Below, in pieces: positions 1 to 6,802 of a DNA stretch of 64,000 bases. Positions within the stretch are counted from its first letter, which is position 1. Every line of letters starts with the position of its first letter. Both the position numbers and the translations under genes were made by a program. The notes beneath the pieces were generated by a model. It was not told where the DNA came from. It ran no database searches and was given only the letters and a program-made list of their open reading frames with translations. Source of the stretch: CAVRQM01 sp963756975 (lineage in GTDB: Bacteria > Pseudomonadota > Alphaproteobacteria > Acetobacterales > Acetobacteraceae); the NCBI GenBank assembly GCA_963756975.1, contig CAVWPS010000001.1:992001-1056000 (forward strand). Reading direction: 5' to 3'.

Positions 1-353
1 AAACTCGCCTCGACCAGGATCGTCTGCGCCTGCCCCGAACCCGTCGGGGCCGTCAGCGTCAGATCGACCGCTCCCGTGTTGATGCCCATCTTCGCAAGTC
101 CGAGCGAGGTCTGCATCGGCAACGACCCGTACGGCGTCGCGTCCAGCCGCTGCAACCCGCTCAGCGATCCGGGCCCGATCCGGATCGCCAGCCCGCCCGC
201 CGCACCGGGCGTCACCGCAAGTCCGTCCACGACCGGATTGAGCCCGAGTGTCGCGGCCAACAGCGCCCCGAGCCCGATCATCGTATTGCGGTTGGTATCG
301 AGCATATCCGTGTCGAGCGGGATGCTGCCGGGATAGACGATCACGCGGTCCAT
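1..353 (-). CDS. Phage tail-fibre/baseplate-distal protein, 5' part
   Basis: Open frame from an ATG at 353 with no stop before the left edge, so about 117 N-terminal residues are visible. It begins MDRVIVYPGSIPLDTDML and then has Gly/Ala/Leu-rich sequence with short beta-type segments and no Cys. It lies 34 nt after the gpI-like gene at the end of a P2-type baseplate operon, where tail-fibre or fibre-carrier proteins normally sit. The role is inferred mainly from position; I do not recognise a domain in this fragment. It should continue beyond the window. Confidence 0.6.
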   Translation of the reverse strand, partial: MDRVIVYPGSIPLDTDMLDTNRNTMIGLGALLAATLGLNPVVDGLAVTPGAAGGLAIRIGPGSLSGLQRLDATPYGSLPMQTSLGLAKMGINTGAVDLTLTAPTGSGQAQTILVEAS

Positions 354-387
354 GCCGCCTCCATCCGAAAGGTTGTTGTTGATGCGA

Positions 388-957
388 TCAAAGGACCAGC
401 GCCGGCCCGGCCGGCCGCGTCCACGCGATCGTCGCGGCCGGAAGCACCGTCGCCAGCGCCCGCAACGACGGCCCCGCGACGGCGGCCGCCGGCAACTGGA
501 CCAGGGCTTGGAACGGCATCGTCAGGCTGCCCCAGCCGCCGGCCACGCCGTAGCCGAGCGCCAGGTTCCAGGCACGGGTATCGGCGGGCCGCATCGGCTC
601 GAAGATCGTCGGGGCACCGACGCCGAGCGCCGCGACAGCCGCGACGGCAGCCGCCCGGGTCGCGCGCGCCGGGAACATCGCAGCCAGGATGCGGGCCCGA
701 AATACCGCATCGGACTCGCCCAGCCCGCGCGTGAGCCGCAGCCCGAAGAAGTCGGCCGCGACAAGATCGAGCCAGACCCCGGCCGCGGTCATGATTCGCG
801 TTTGCGCGCGGGCATAGCCGATTTGCCCATAGGTCGCGCTCGCCATCTGCGCGGCCCCGGCCAGCATGCCGCCGAGCACCGGCGTCCGGTCGCCGAACCA
901 CCGTGCGGGCAGCACCGCCCGAAGCCGTCCCGCCATGTCCTGAGCGTCACCGATCAT
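388..957 (-). CDS. Baseplate/tail protein I-like (P2 gpI or Mu gp48 type)
   Basis: 189 residues starting at an ATG 3 nt after the stop of the baseplate J gene. The middle contains a YARAQTRIMTAAGVWLDLVA stretch followed by FGLRLTRGLGESDAVFRARI, the pattern of tail protein I/YmfQ-like proteins that join the baseplate to the fibre. It follows gpW-like and gpJ-like genes, the order used by P2 and Mu. Function as a baseplate-edge component is inferred from this order and the general pattern. No membrane segment or signal peptide is visible. Confidence 0.6.
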   Translation of the reverse strand: MIGDAQDMAGRLRAVLPARWFGDRTPVLGGMLAGAAQMASATYGQIGYARAQTRIMTAAGVWLDLVAADFFGLRLTRGLGESDAVFRARILAAMFPARATRAAAVAAVAALGVGAPTIFEPMRPADTRAWNLALGYGVAGGWGSLTMPFQALVQLPAAAVAGPSLRALATVLPAATIAWTRPAGPALVL

Positions 958-960
958 GGC

Positions 961-2085
961 TCAGATCACCGTCACGGACGACAATTTCAGGACCGTACTG
1001 GGCCCCGGTATCACGTCGGACGTCGTGCCGTTCAGGGTGACGCTCACGACGTTCCACACGCTCGGATCGGCGTCGAACGCGACTTGCACGATGCGGCTGT
1101 TCGGCAACGGTGCCCCGACCGGCAACGCATCGACGAACGCGGTCACCGCCGCCGCCACGTTCACCGCCGCCGTCGCATGGCTGGCGGCGCTCAGCGTCGT
1201 GACGATCAGCTCGACGGAAACGTGAAAGATCGTTGGCGGCTGCACGACGTAAGCGGACCCGATCGGCCGCACGCCCTCGACCGCCGCCGCCGCCGCCTGC
1301 AGGACGGCCGGCGGCGGCGAACCCGTGCCGTCATCCACGATTACGGTAAAGAACCCGTTCTGCGGTGCCCCGTTCGGCAGAGCGTTCTCGGTCACCGCGA
1401 CGGTCAGCCCCTGGCGGGTGCCGAGCACCGCGGCCTCGATCGCCGTTGTCGTGGCGCGCGACAAACTCGCCAGGAACAGCTGAAACCGAGCCCGCAGCGC
1501 GGGATCGCTCTCCGCGTCCAGCCCGCCCGACATCGGCGCGGCATTGGTGGCCGTGTCGATGCCCGGCAGCGCCGACGCGACGAGCGTCACCGTGTTCGCC
1601 TGCACGTTGCCCGCCGCGCCCGCGATCACGGCGACCACCGGCACATCGGCCGTCGCGGTGCCGATCGGTACCGAAAACCCGTTCGTCGCGGCTTGCCAAA
1701 GCGGGTTGGCCGGCTCGGCCACGACCGTATAGGTCGCGGCGCCGTCGATGGTGCGAACCGGCAGGCCGACCGGGATCAGCGCCGGCGTCACCGCGACGAA
1801 GCGCGACAACTGCACGCGGCCCCCGGCGACCGAAGCGGGCAGTCGCGACACCGAAAAGTCTGCGACCCAGCTATCCAAATCGGGTCCCGTGCTGGTCGCC
1901 GCCCGCGTCGTCTGCAACAGCAGCGCGATCAGCCACTGCAGCCACAGCGCGATGCCGGCATGCGCCTCGAGCATCGCGCGCAACGTGCTTCCGACCGTGA
2001 GATCCAGCAGTTCCGCGGCGGCACCCTGCACAGCCGCGGCCGCATTGCCGACGGTCGTTTGAAACGTCTGAAACGGCAGGTTCAT
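961..2085 (-). CDS. Baseplate J-like protein (contractile tail)
   Basis: 374 residues. The ATG at 2085 overlaps the stop of the gpW-like gene in an ATGA, which fixes the start. Features of the baseplate J family (P2 gpJ, Mu gp47) include an N-terminal part with DLDSWVADFSVSRLPAS, a central segment GGLDAESDPALRARFQLFL, and a C-terminal beta-rich section. In known contractile phages this protein forms the wedge arms that carry the tail fibres. Translation is almost certainly coupled to its neighbours. Confidence 0.88.
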   Translation of the reverse strand: MNLPFQTFQTTVGNAAAAVQGAAAELLDLTVGSTLRAMLEAHAGIALWLQWLIALLLQTTRAATSTGPDLDSWVADFSVSRLPASVAGGRVQLSRFVAVTPALIPVGLPVRTIDGAATYTVVAEPANPLWQAATNGFSVPIGTATADVPVVAVIAGAAGNVQANTVTLVASALPGIDTATNAAPMSGGLDAESDPALRARFQLFLASLSRATTTAIEAAVLGTRQGLTVAVTENALPNGAPQNGFFTVIVDDGTGSPPPAVLQAAAAAVEGVRPIGSAYVVQPPTIFHVSVELIVTTLSAASHATAAVNVAAAVTAFVDALPVGAPLPNSRIVQVAFDADPSVWNVVSVTLNGTTSDVIPGPSTVLKLSSVTVI

Positions 2086-2456
2086 GTCGGCCCTCCCACG
2101 GTAAAGTCGAGAAGCTGCGTTTCGCCGGTGGTCGCATCGGCGTACTGGATCGTCACGTAGACGGAGCCGTTGGCCGCACCCTCGACGGCGATCACCGGCT
2201 CCGGTGTTCGCGCCACCGCCGCCTCGCGAAAGATCTGGCCCCGGATGACGCCCTCGATCCGCGCCGTGTCGGTCGGCAGGCCGACGAACTGCCCGAGTCC
2301 CGCGCCGTATGTCGGGTGCCAGAGGTAATCGCCCGGATTGGTCAGCAACCGGCGCAGCACGCGCTGCTGTCCCTCCGTCGCGCCATCGATCACGGCCACG
2401 TCGCCGCTGGCCACGACCGACAGGTCGCCGCCGAACAGGTGCCACGCATCGGCCAT
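2082..2456 (-). CDS. Baseplate wedge protein, GPW/gp25 family
   Basis: 124 residues. The protein contains the family pattern GQQRVLRRLLTNPGDYLWHP followed by YGAGLGQFVG, which in gpW/gp25 proteins forms the lysozyme-like wedge core that docks on the sheath. It ends inside the start of baseplate J (ATGA overlap at 2082-2085) and is preceded by the gpV-like spike gene 36 nt upstream. The length fits the family (about 110-130 aa). Its presence, with the sheath gene, marks the tail as contractile. Confidence 0.88.
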   Translation of the reverse strand: MADAWHLFGGDLSVVASGDVAVIDGATEGQQRVLRRLLTNPGDYLWHPTYGAGLGQFVGLPTDTARIEGVIRGQIFREAAVARTPEPVIAVEGAANGSVYVTIQYADATTGETQLLDFTVGGPT

Positions 2457-2492
2457 CTCGGCCTCCGTCGGTTTGGATTGTGGTGGGCGGGT

Positions 2493-3008
2493 CTAATCCG
2501 TCGGGTTCGGTCCCGACGTCGCGCCGCCTTGCGGGTCGCCATGCGTGTGCGCGTCGTAATGCTGCCGCAGCCGGTCGAGGCTGCCGTTTTTGTCATAGAC
2601 GTCGCCGTTGACGTGCAGATCGCCCTGCACGCGAACCGTGCCGTCGTTGCACAGCCGCACGTTCGCGCCGGTCGCATGCTGCAGCCAAAGCTCGCCGGCC
2701 GGCGCCACCGGAACCCGTGCCTGATCGCTCCACGCTCGCCCGACGATCACGCCGTGCTCGGATTGTCCCTCCTGGGCGATGACGAACACCTGCTCGCCCG
2801 GGCTCGGCAGGCACACGATGCCCCAACCCGCGCCGACCCAGGGGCTCAGCACCGGCAACCACCCGCTCAGCACGCCCTCGGGTTGCATCGTCACCCGGGC
2901 CGCGTGGCGCGCCGGATCGACGCTCGCCACCGTGCCGAAGCGTGGCTGCGCCTGCGCGCCGTCGAGCGCCGCGGCATGCGCCTTGATCGCGTTCAGCACA
3001 TGCTGCAT
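2493..3008 (-). CDS. Baseplate spike protein gpV-like (Gp45/Gp5-type)
   Basis: 171 residues from an ATG that overlaps the preceding stop as TGATG, so longer upstream reading is not used. An N-terminal OB-fold-like part (FGTVASVDPARHAARVTM, then WLPVLSPWVGAGWG) is followed by a beta-helix-like tail with GTVRVQGDLHVNGDVYDKNG, and the C-terminus carries an HTHGDPQGG sequence. An HxH near the tip is typical of spike proteins that bind iron at the apex. It should form the membrane-piercing trimeric spike below the hub protein. Confidence 0.85.
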   Translation of the reverse strand: MQHVLNAIKAHAAALDGAQAQPRFGTVASVDPARHAARVTMQPEGVLSGWLPVLSPWVGAGWGIVCLPSPGEQVFVIAQEGQSEHGVIVGRAWSDQARVPVAPAGELWLQHATGANVRLCNDGTVRVQGDLHVNGDVYDKNGSLDRLRQHYDAHTHGDPQGGATSGPNPTD

Positions 3009-4087
3009 CACGTGATCTCCACGCCGTTGGACACGTTGCGGGCACGCACGGTCTGCTGAAATCCGCGATGCGCGTCCCAGCTGCGCGTGACTTCGTCGAC
3101 GACGTAATCCTGGTCCCATTCACTGTCGGTTCCCGCCACGCGCACGCAGGCGCGCGCATCCAGCGTCAGGTCGCCCGGCATCTCCGCCTCGATCACGCGC
3201 TCGTGCTGCGACAACTCGCGCAGCGTCCGCTGCGCCAAGGCCAAGGCGGCATCCGGTAGAAGATCCGGCACGACATACGCGTAACGAAGCACCTCGCCGG
3301 TAACACCGCGCCCCTGTCGTGTGGCGCGCGCTGTTTGCGTGAAGCCCTTCGCCAGCTTGCTGTTCCAGCTCTTCACCGATACCTCGATGTCGCGTGCAAG
3401 GGTCAGCGCCCGCTCCAGCCGAAGCGCGGTCACATTGGCCGGACCATCCACGCCGGCCCGCGTCCGCAGCACCATCGTCGTCGCCGCGTTCGTCCGGGGC
3501 TGGAAGAACAGCGTCGTCCCACGCACCCAAACGTCGAATGCCTCGTGCGCCGCCAGGCTCACCAGCAAATCCCATTCCGTACGCGCCCGGCTGAACCGGT
3601 CGAGCGTCACCCGGTCATGCTCGAGTTGCCAGTACCGGCCGACCGGCGTGCTCGTCGCCGCCACATCCGGCGTCAGCCCATGCCGCCCGGCAAGCAAGCT
3701 CGCGATCTCCGAGGACGTGCGGTTCGCGAATGCCTCGGTCGTCCGCGCCTCGATCAGGGCCGCGGTCCGGTCACGGCCGTCGAGGGTGACGGTTCGCCGC
3801 ACCGCATCGACATCCACCCGATCGATCAAGCCCTCGACGGCAAGCGCGCTCGATCCGCCGAGGCCGAACCGAATTTCAAGCGCCGTCCCGTCCACCGAGC
3901 CCCAGAAGCCGATGCCCATCGCAGCGTCGGCGGACAGCGCGACACGGACCCGAAACCGGTCGGCGCCGGCGTGGTTCGTGCTCACCACATGCGCCGTCAT
4001 CGCACCCCGAACCGGCGCGCCGTCGGCCAGCACCGTCAGACCCGGTCGTCGCGCCCGGTCAGAGTACGACAAGGCCGCCTCCCGCAT
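3008..4087 (-). CDS. Tail hub protein, gpD/late-control family
   Basis: About 359 residues if the ATG at 4087 is used; this overlaps the stop of the small LysM-type gene by 28 nt, and a slightly later GTG is possible. The sequence has the P2 gpD/Mu gp44 pattern: a beta-rich start, the central YWQLEHDRVTLDRFSRART region in a domain that usually contains a SLAAHEAFDVWVRG-type segment, and a C-terminal SWDAHRGFQQTVRARN. Hub proteins of this family form the trimeric ring between the tail tube and the spike. It lies between the gpX-like and gpV-like genes, as in P2. Confidence 0.82.
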   Translation of the reverse strand: MREAALSYSDRARRPGLTVLADGAPVRGAMTAHVVSTNHAGADRFRVRVALSADAAMGIGFWGSVDGTALEIRFGLGGSSALAVEGLIDRVDVDAVRRTVTLDGRDRTAALIEARTTEAFANRTSSEIASLLAGRHGLTPDVAATSTPVGRYWQLEHDRVTLDRFSRARTEWDLLVSLAAHEAFDVWVRGTTLFFQPRTNAATTMVLRTRAGVDGPANVTALRLERALTLARDIEVSVKSWNSKLAKGFTQTARATRQGRGVTGEVLRYAYVVPDLLPDAALALAQRTLRELSQHERVIEAEMPGDLTLDARACVRVAGTDSEWDQDYVVDEVTRSWDAHRGFQQTVRARNVSNGVEIT

Positions 4088-4235
4088 AGGGCGGAACCAG
4101 CAATGTCCGCACGCCCTGCACCACGGGGTCGGCCAGGCCGTTCGCCTGCGCGATCTGGGTCCAGGCGGTCGCATCGCCGTATTGTTCGAGTGCGACACGG
4201 TAAAGATCGCCGCCGGCAACGGTGATGGTCAGCAT
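4059..4235 (-). CDS. Small tail protein gpX-like with LysM-type fold
   Basis: 58 residues, ATG at 4235, too short for most ORF lists. It reads MLTITVAGGDLYRVALEQYG and then DATAWTQIAQANGL, the pattern of a single LysM-like tail protein (P2 gpX family), ending VPPYAGGGLVVL. It starts 4 nt after the upstream gpU/circularisation-like gene ends and overlaps the hub gene. In P2-type tails this protein sits near the hub and fibre complex. The GD.L..VA...YGD pattern is clear on inspection. Confidence 0.8.
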   Translation of the reverse strand: MLTITVAGGDLYRVALEQYGDATAWTQIAQANGLADPVVQGVRTLLVPPYAGGGLVVL

Positions 4236-4238
4236 CGG

Positions 4239-4856
4239 TCAGCCCCCGTTCGAACTGTTGGTCAGCGCCCGTTGCGCGTATCCGCGCGCCGCCGCCGCCC
4301 GTGCCACCGAACCCGCCGCCGCGACCGAGGCGAACACGCCAGCCGCGCTCGTCGCATCCGGAACCGTTTCGGCCAGCGCCGCCTGCGTGTCGCCGACCAG
4401 TGCCGCCGCCGATTGCGCCGCGTCGAACCCGAAGCCACCGGCGACGGCTATGTCCGCCGCGATCAGCGAGCTCGCAGCTGAAACGTTTCCCACCACAAGC
4501 GCCGCGACGGCGCTCTGATCGGCCACCACCGTGCAGCTGATCCGATAGGTGATCCAGTTCGGACGCTCGAACCCGAGCGACAGCTCATCGATCACCACCA
4601 AGTAGCGAAACGCATCCCAACTCAGCGGCCACACACCGCCCTCGGCCCGAAGTTGATCGAGTGTCCGCGCCCGCGCCGGCGCTTCGGGCCCGGTGAACAT
4701 GCCGGACCAGCGCAATGGTCCGTCATCGCGACCCATCACATCCAGCACGCGGGTTCCGTCCGGCAGCTGATGGGTCGCAACCCGCTGACGGCCGCCGAGG
4801 CCAAGCCGCGCCGGCAACTCGTAGGCGTCGAACGTGATCGGTCCTAGCACCAGCAT
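4239..4856 (-). CDS. Tail protein with gpU/DNA-circularisation-like N-terminal part
   Basis: 205 residues. Residues 1-115 look like the tail-tip family that includes P2 gpU and the Mu-type DNA circularisation N-terminal domain: GPLRWSGMFTG, then ARTLDQLRAEGGVWPLSWD and YLVVIDELS. The remaining 90 residues are Ala/Val-rich and low in complexity, perhaps helical. The gene lies directly after the tape-measure-position gene and before gpX, the P2 order T-U-X-D. It probably closes the tail or links tape measure to baseplate. Family assignment is moderate. Confidence 0.6.
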   Translation of the reverse strand: MLVLGPITFDAYELPARLGLGGRQRVATHQLPDGTRVLDVMGRDDGPLRWSGMFTGPEAPARARTLDQLRAEGGVWPLSWDAFRYLVVIDELSLGFERPNWITYRISCTVVADQSAVAALVVGNVSAASSLIAADIAVAGGFGFDAAQSAAALVGDTQAALAETVPDATSAAGVFASVAAAGSVARAAAARGYAQRALTNSSNGG

Positions 4857-4864
4857 ATTGACCC

Positions 4865-5845
4865 CTAATTTCCGTGCAAAGCGCCCGGCCAGGCCGGTCC
4901 GACGCGTGGATCGAACGCCGTCCCCGACGCCGCCGGGCCGCCCAACTCGCGCGCCAGATGCCGTGCCATCCAGCGGCCGACGCGGTCGCCGTCCAGGAAC
5001 ACGTCGCCCTCGGTCGGTCCGCCATGTGACCCGGTGGCCGGACCGCCCCGGCCCTGGTCGCTGCCGGGCAAGGGTCCAGCCGGTCCGTCACCGGCCGCCG
5101 CCGGTGCCACTCGCTCGACCGGGGCTGCCTCCGCGGACGGTGCCGCACGGCCCATGGCCGGTTCGAACGCCGGCGGGGCAGCGATCCCGTCGGCCGCGCC
5201 GGCATCCTCCAGGGAAGGGGACGCGACGCCGGCCGCGGCGGGCCAGACCCAGGCTGGACCCGCTTCCCGCGACGTCTCGGTCGGGGGCGGTGCCGCCGGG
5301 CGGCCTATCGTGGGCGATCGGTCGAGCGTCGGCGCGACCGGTCGCGGTTGTATCAACGTCACCGATGTCGTCCTGACATCCGGGCGCGCCCCGGCATCCG
5401 GTGTCTCGCTCGGCACGTCCGGCTCCGGCCCCGCGCGCAGCGGCGCCCGCTCCGCCGTCGGAGCGGCCACGTGCGCCGGTCCAACCGGCGGCCGGCCGTC
5501 CGCCGCCTCGCGGTCGGGCAGCGCGACCGAAGCGACTCTCGCCGGCTCGATCGTCAGAGGCGGGGCCGCCGCCGGCTCCGCGGCGATGGCGGCCACGTGA
5601 TCGGCCGGCGACGCGGCCGGCCGCTCGGAACCGGCGATCGCCTGATCCGGATCGGCCGCGACAGGCTGCGTCTGCGGCTCACCGGGCAATCCGGGCCGGG
5701 CCTGCGGAACACCTTCCGCGACCCGCCGCAACACGGCGATCTCCTCGCCGGCCGACGCGATCGCCGCCTCCAGATCCGCCATCAGCAGCGCGGTCCCGAC
5801 ACCCACGTCGTCGGACCCGCCCTCGCTCAGCGCGTGCTCGTCCAT
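4865..5845 (-). CDS. Protein in tape-measure position, Ala/Pro-rich and unusually short
   Basis: 326 residues, ATG at 5845, lying just after the tail chaperone pair and before the gpU-like gene, where contractile phages carry the tape-measure gene. Residues 15-45 could form a helix (VGTALLMADLEAAIASAGEE); residues 50-270 are dominated by Ala, Pro, Gly, Arg and Glu with no obvious membrane segment or hydrolase motif. The end is more ordered: GDVFLDGDRVGRWMARHLAR, then GTAFDPRVGPAWPG. Usual tape measures are 600-1500 aa with long helices. Either the tail is very short or this is a reduced chaperone/linker-type protein. Position supports tape measure; sequence does not prove it. Confidence 0.55.
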   Translation of the reverse strand: MDEHALSEGGSDDVGVGTALLMADLEAAIASAGEEIAVLRRVAEGVPQARPGLPGEPQTQPVAADPDQAIAGSERPAASPADHVAAIAAEPAAAPPLTIEPARVASVALPDREAADGRPPVGPAHVAAPTAERAPLRAGPEPDVPSETPDAGARPDVRTTSVTLIQPRPVAPTLDRSPTIGRPAAPPPTETSREAGPAWVWPAAAGVASPSLEDAGAADGIAAPPAFEPAMGRAAPSAEAAPVERVAPAAAGDGPAGPLPGSDQGRGGPATGSHGGPTEGDVFLDGDRVGRWMARHLARELGGPAASGTAFDPRVGPAWPGALHGN

Positions 5846-6359
5846 CGCGGTCTCTCCCAAACGTGCCGGCCGAAGTCGAAGACCCCGCCATCGAGCGTCC
5901 CGAGCGCCACAACCCAGGCCAACCGCTCGTCGGCGGACAGGCTGAACGCGACATCGAACGGCACCCCGTTCCGGATCAGGAACAGGCAATCGACCAGATC
6001 GGGGTGCCGGCTCAGTTTTTTGCGGCGTCCGGGTCCGGCGCCGCCCGCATCGCCATCAGCGCGCCCGAGATCGCCGCGATGCCGTGATCCCCGAGCCGCG
6101 CCACCAGCGCCTCGATCTGCGCTTCGTTGACCGGGAACGGCACCGGTATCCCGTCCAGCGCCACGACGCTCGCCGCCAGCGTGGCCAGACCGAGCCAGGC
6201 GGAGTTCCCCGCCAGCGCCGCCCCCGCCGCCTTGAACAGCCTCAGCCGGTCCAGCGCGCCGGGCTTGCGCACCGTCAGCGCGCGCCCGGTCGCATCGGCC
6301 ACATTCGTCGTCGCCTGCGCGGTCGCCACGATCTGCGCCGCCGGCGTCTCGCCCGCCAT
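5827..6359 (-). CDS. Tail assembly chaperone fusion (G-T type) made by -1 frameshift
   Basis: A predicted product of about 177 residues: the upstream chaperone frame to the slippery site at 6015-6021, then a 62-residue extension in the -1 frame ending at a TGA at 5827-5829. The extension begins LSRHPDLVDCLFLIRNG and contains a well-ordered FDVAFSLSADERLAWVVALG section, so it looks like real protein rather than random sequence. This matches the lambda G/GT, P2 E/E' and Mu gp41/42 strategy, where a minority of ribosomes shift to give the longer chaperone that recruits tube subunits to the tape measure. The extension stop overlaps the start of the tape-measure-position gene by 19 nt. Confidence 0.8.
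6012..6359 (-). CDS. Tail assembly chaperone, short (G-type) form
   Basis: 115 residues, starting at an ATG that overlaps the tail tube stop as TGATG, and ending DPDAAKN at a TGA directly after the slippery A AAA AAC. The sequence is Ala/Leu-rich and ends in a helical, polar segment (ALVARLGDHGIAAISGALMA). No enzymatic motif is seen. Position between the tube and the tape-measure-position gene, and the frameshift site at its end, define it as the chaperone. It should be non-virion and act only during tail assembly. Confidence 0.8.
   Translation of the reverse strand: MAGETPAAQIVATAQATTNVADATGRALTVRKPGALDRLRLFKAAGAALAGNSAWLGLATLAASVVALDGIPVPFPVNEAQIEALVARLGDHGIAAISGALMAMRAAPDPDAAKN
6015..6021 (-). 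promoter_or_regulatory. Programmed -1 frameshift site A AAA AAC followed by TGA
   Basis: On the minus strand the codons read GCA AAA AAC TGA. The heptamer A AAA AAC fits the X XXY YYZ rule for tandem slippage, and the zero-frame stop follows at once, which can raise slippage. After a -1 shift the frame stays open for 62 codons. This is the only homopolymer of six A in the neighbourhood of a GC-rich gene, and it sits where phage tail genes use this device. I did not model a downstream pseudoknot or an upstream Shine-Dalgarno stimulator. Confidence 0.82.
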
Positions 6360-6787
6360 CAAACGCGCATCCGGCGGGCGGCGAAGAACTCCAGCCGCTG
6401 CTTCACGCTGCTGTCGCCACGCCAGACGCCGGCATGGGCCAGCTTGAACACCACGCCGTCGAACTGAAACGTGCTGGTGCTGCCGTCGGTCTCGTTCACG
6501 TATTGGTAGAGCGTGGCCTGCGCGACCGCGCTGCCCGCCATGAAGGTCTGCTCGAGTTCGGCCGCGAAGTCGTCCACCGCCGAACTCCCCCGCTCGAGTT
6601 CGAAGCTGCCGTCCCAGCCTTTGGGCAAGTCGGCCGCGAGCTGCATGCCGTCGATCCGGTCGATCCGGATTGCGGCGGTCAACTGCCGGCACTCGAAACT
6701 CGTCACGTGCGTCAGGTCCACGCGTCCGAACGGCCCCATCACCACCAGCTGGCAGTCACGCCCAACCGAGAAACTGTTGCTCGCCAT
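6359..6787 (-). CDS. Phage tail tube protein
   Basis: 142 residues, beta-rich, beginning MASNSFSVGRDCQLVVMGPF and continuing with FECRQLTAAIRIDRIDG, typical of contractile-tail tube subunits of the P2 FII/Mu gp40 kind with phage tube DUF folds. It follows the sheath gene by 15 nt and precedes the chaperone. The length fits tube proteins (about 110-170 aa). It should form the stacked hexameric rings of the inner tube. The two Cys residues (positions 12 and 33) are not in known catalytic motifs. Confidence 0.75.
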   Translation of the reverse strand: MASNSFSVGRDCQLVVMGPFGRVDLTHVTSFECRQLTAAIRIDRIDGMQLAADLPKGWDGSFELERGSSAVDDFAAELEQTFMAGSAVAQATLYQYVNETDGSTSTFQFDGVVFKLAHAGVWRGDSSVKQRLEFFAARRMRV

Positions 6788-6802
6788 CTACGCTCTCCCT
6801 TT

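Noticed and set aside
76..336. Short plus-strand frame opposite the tail-fibre start
   Set aside because: The minus-strand frame continues the baseplate operon with correct start and spacing; the plus-strand one has no ribosome site and no motif.
6015..6021. The A6 run as a simple sequencing deletion
   Set aside because: All other frame breaks need a +1 skip (an extra base), whereas this one needs -1, falls on a textbook slippery heptamer and is in a gene class that uses it.
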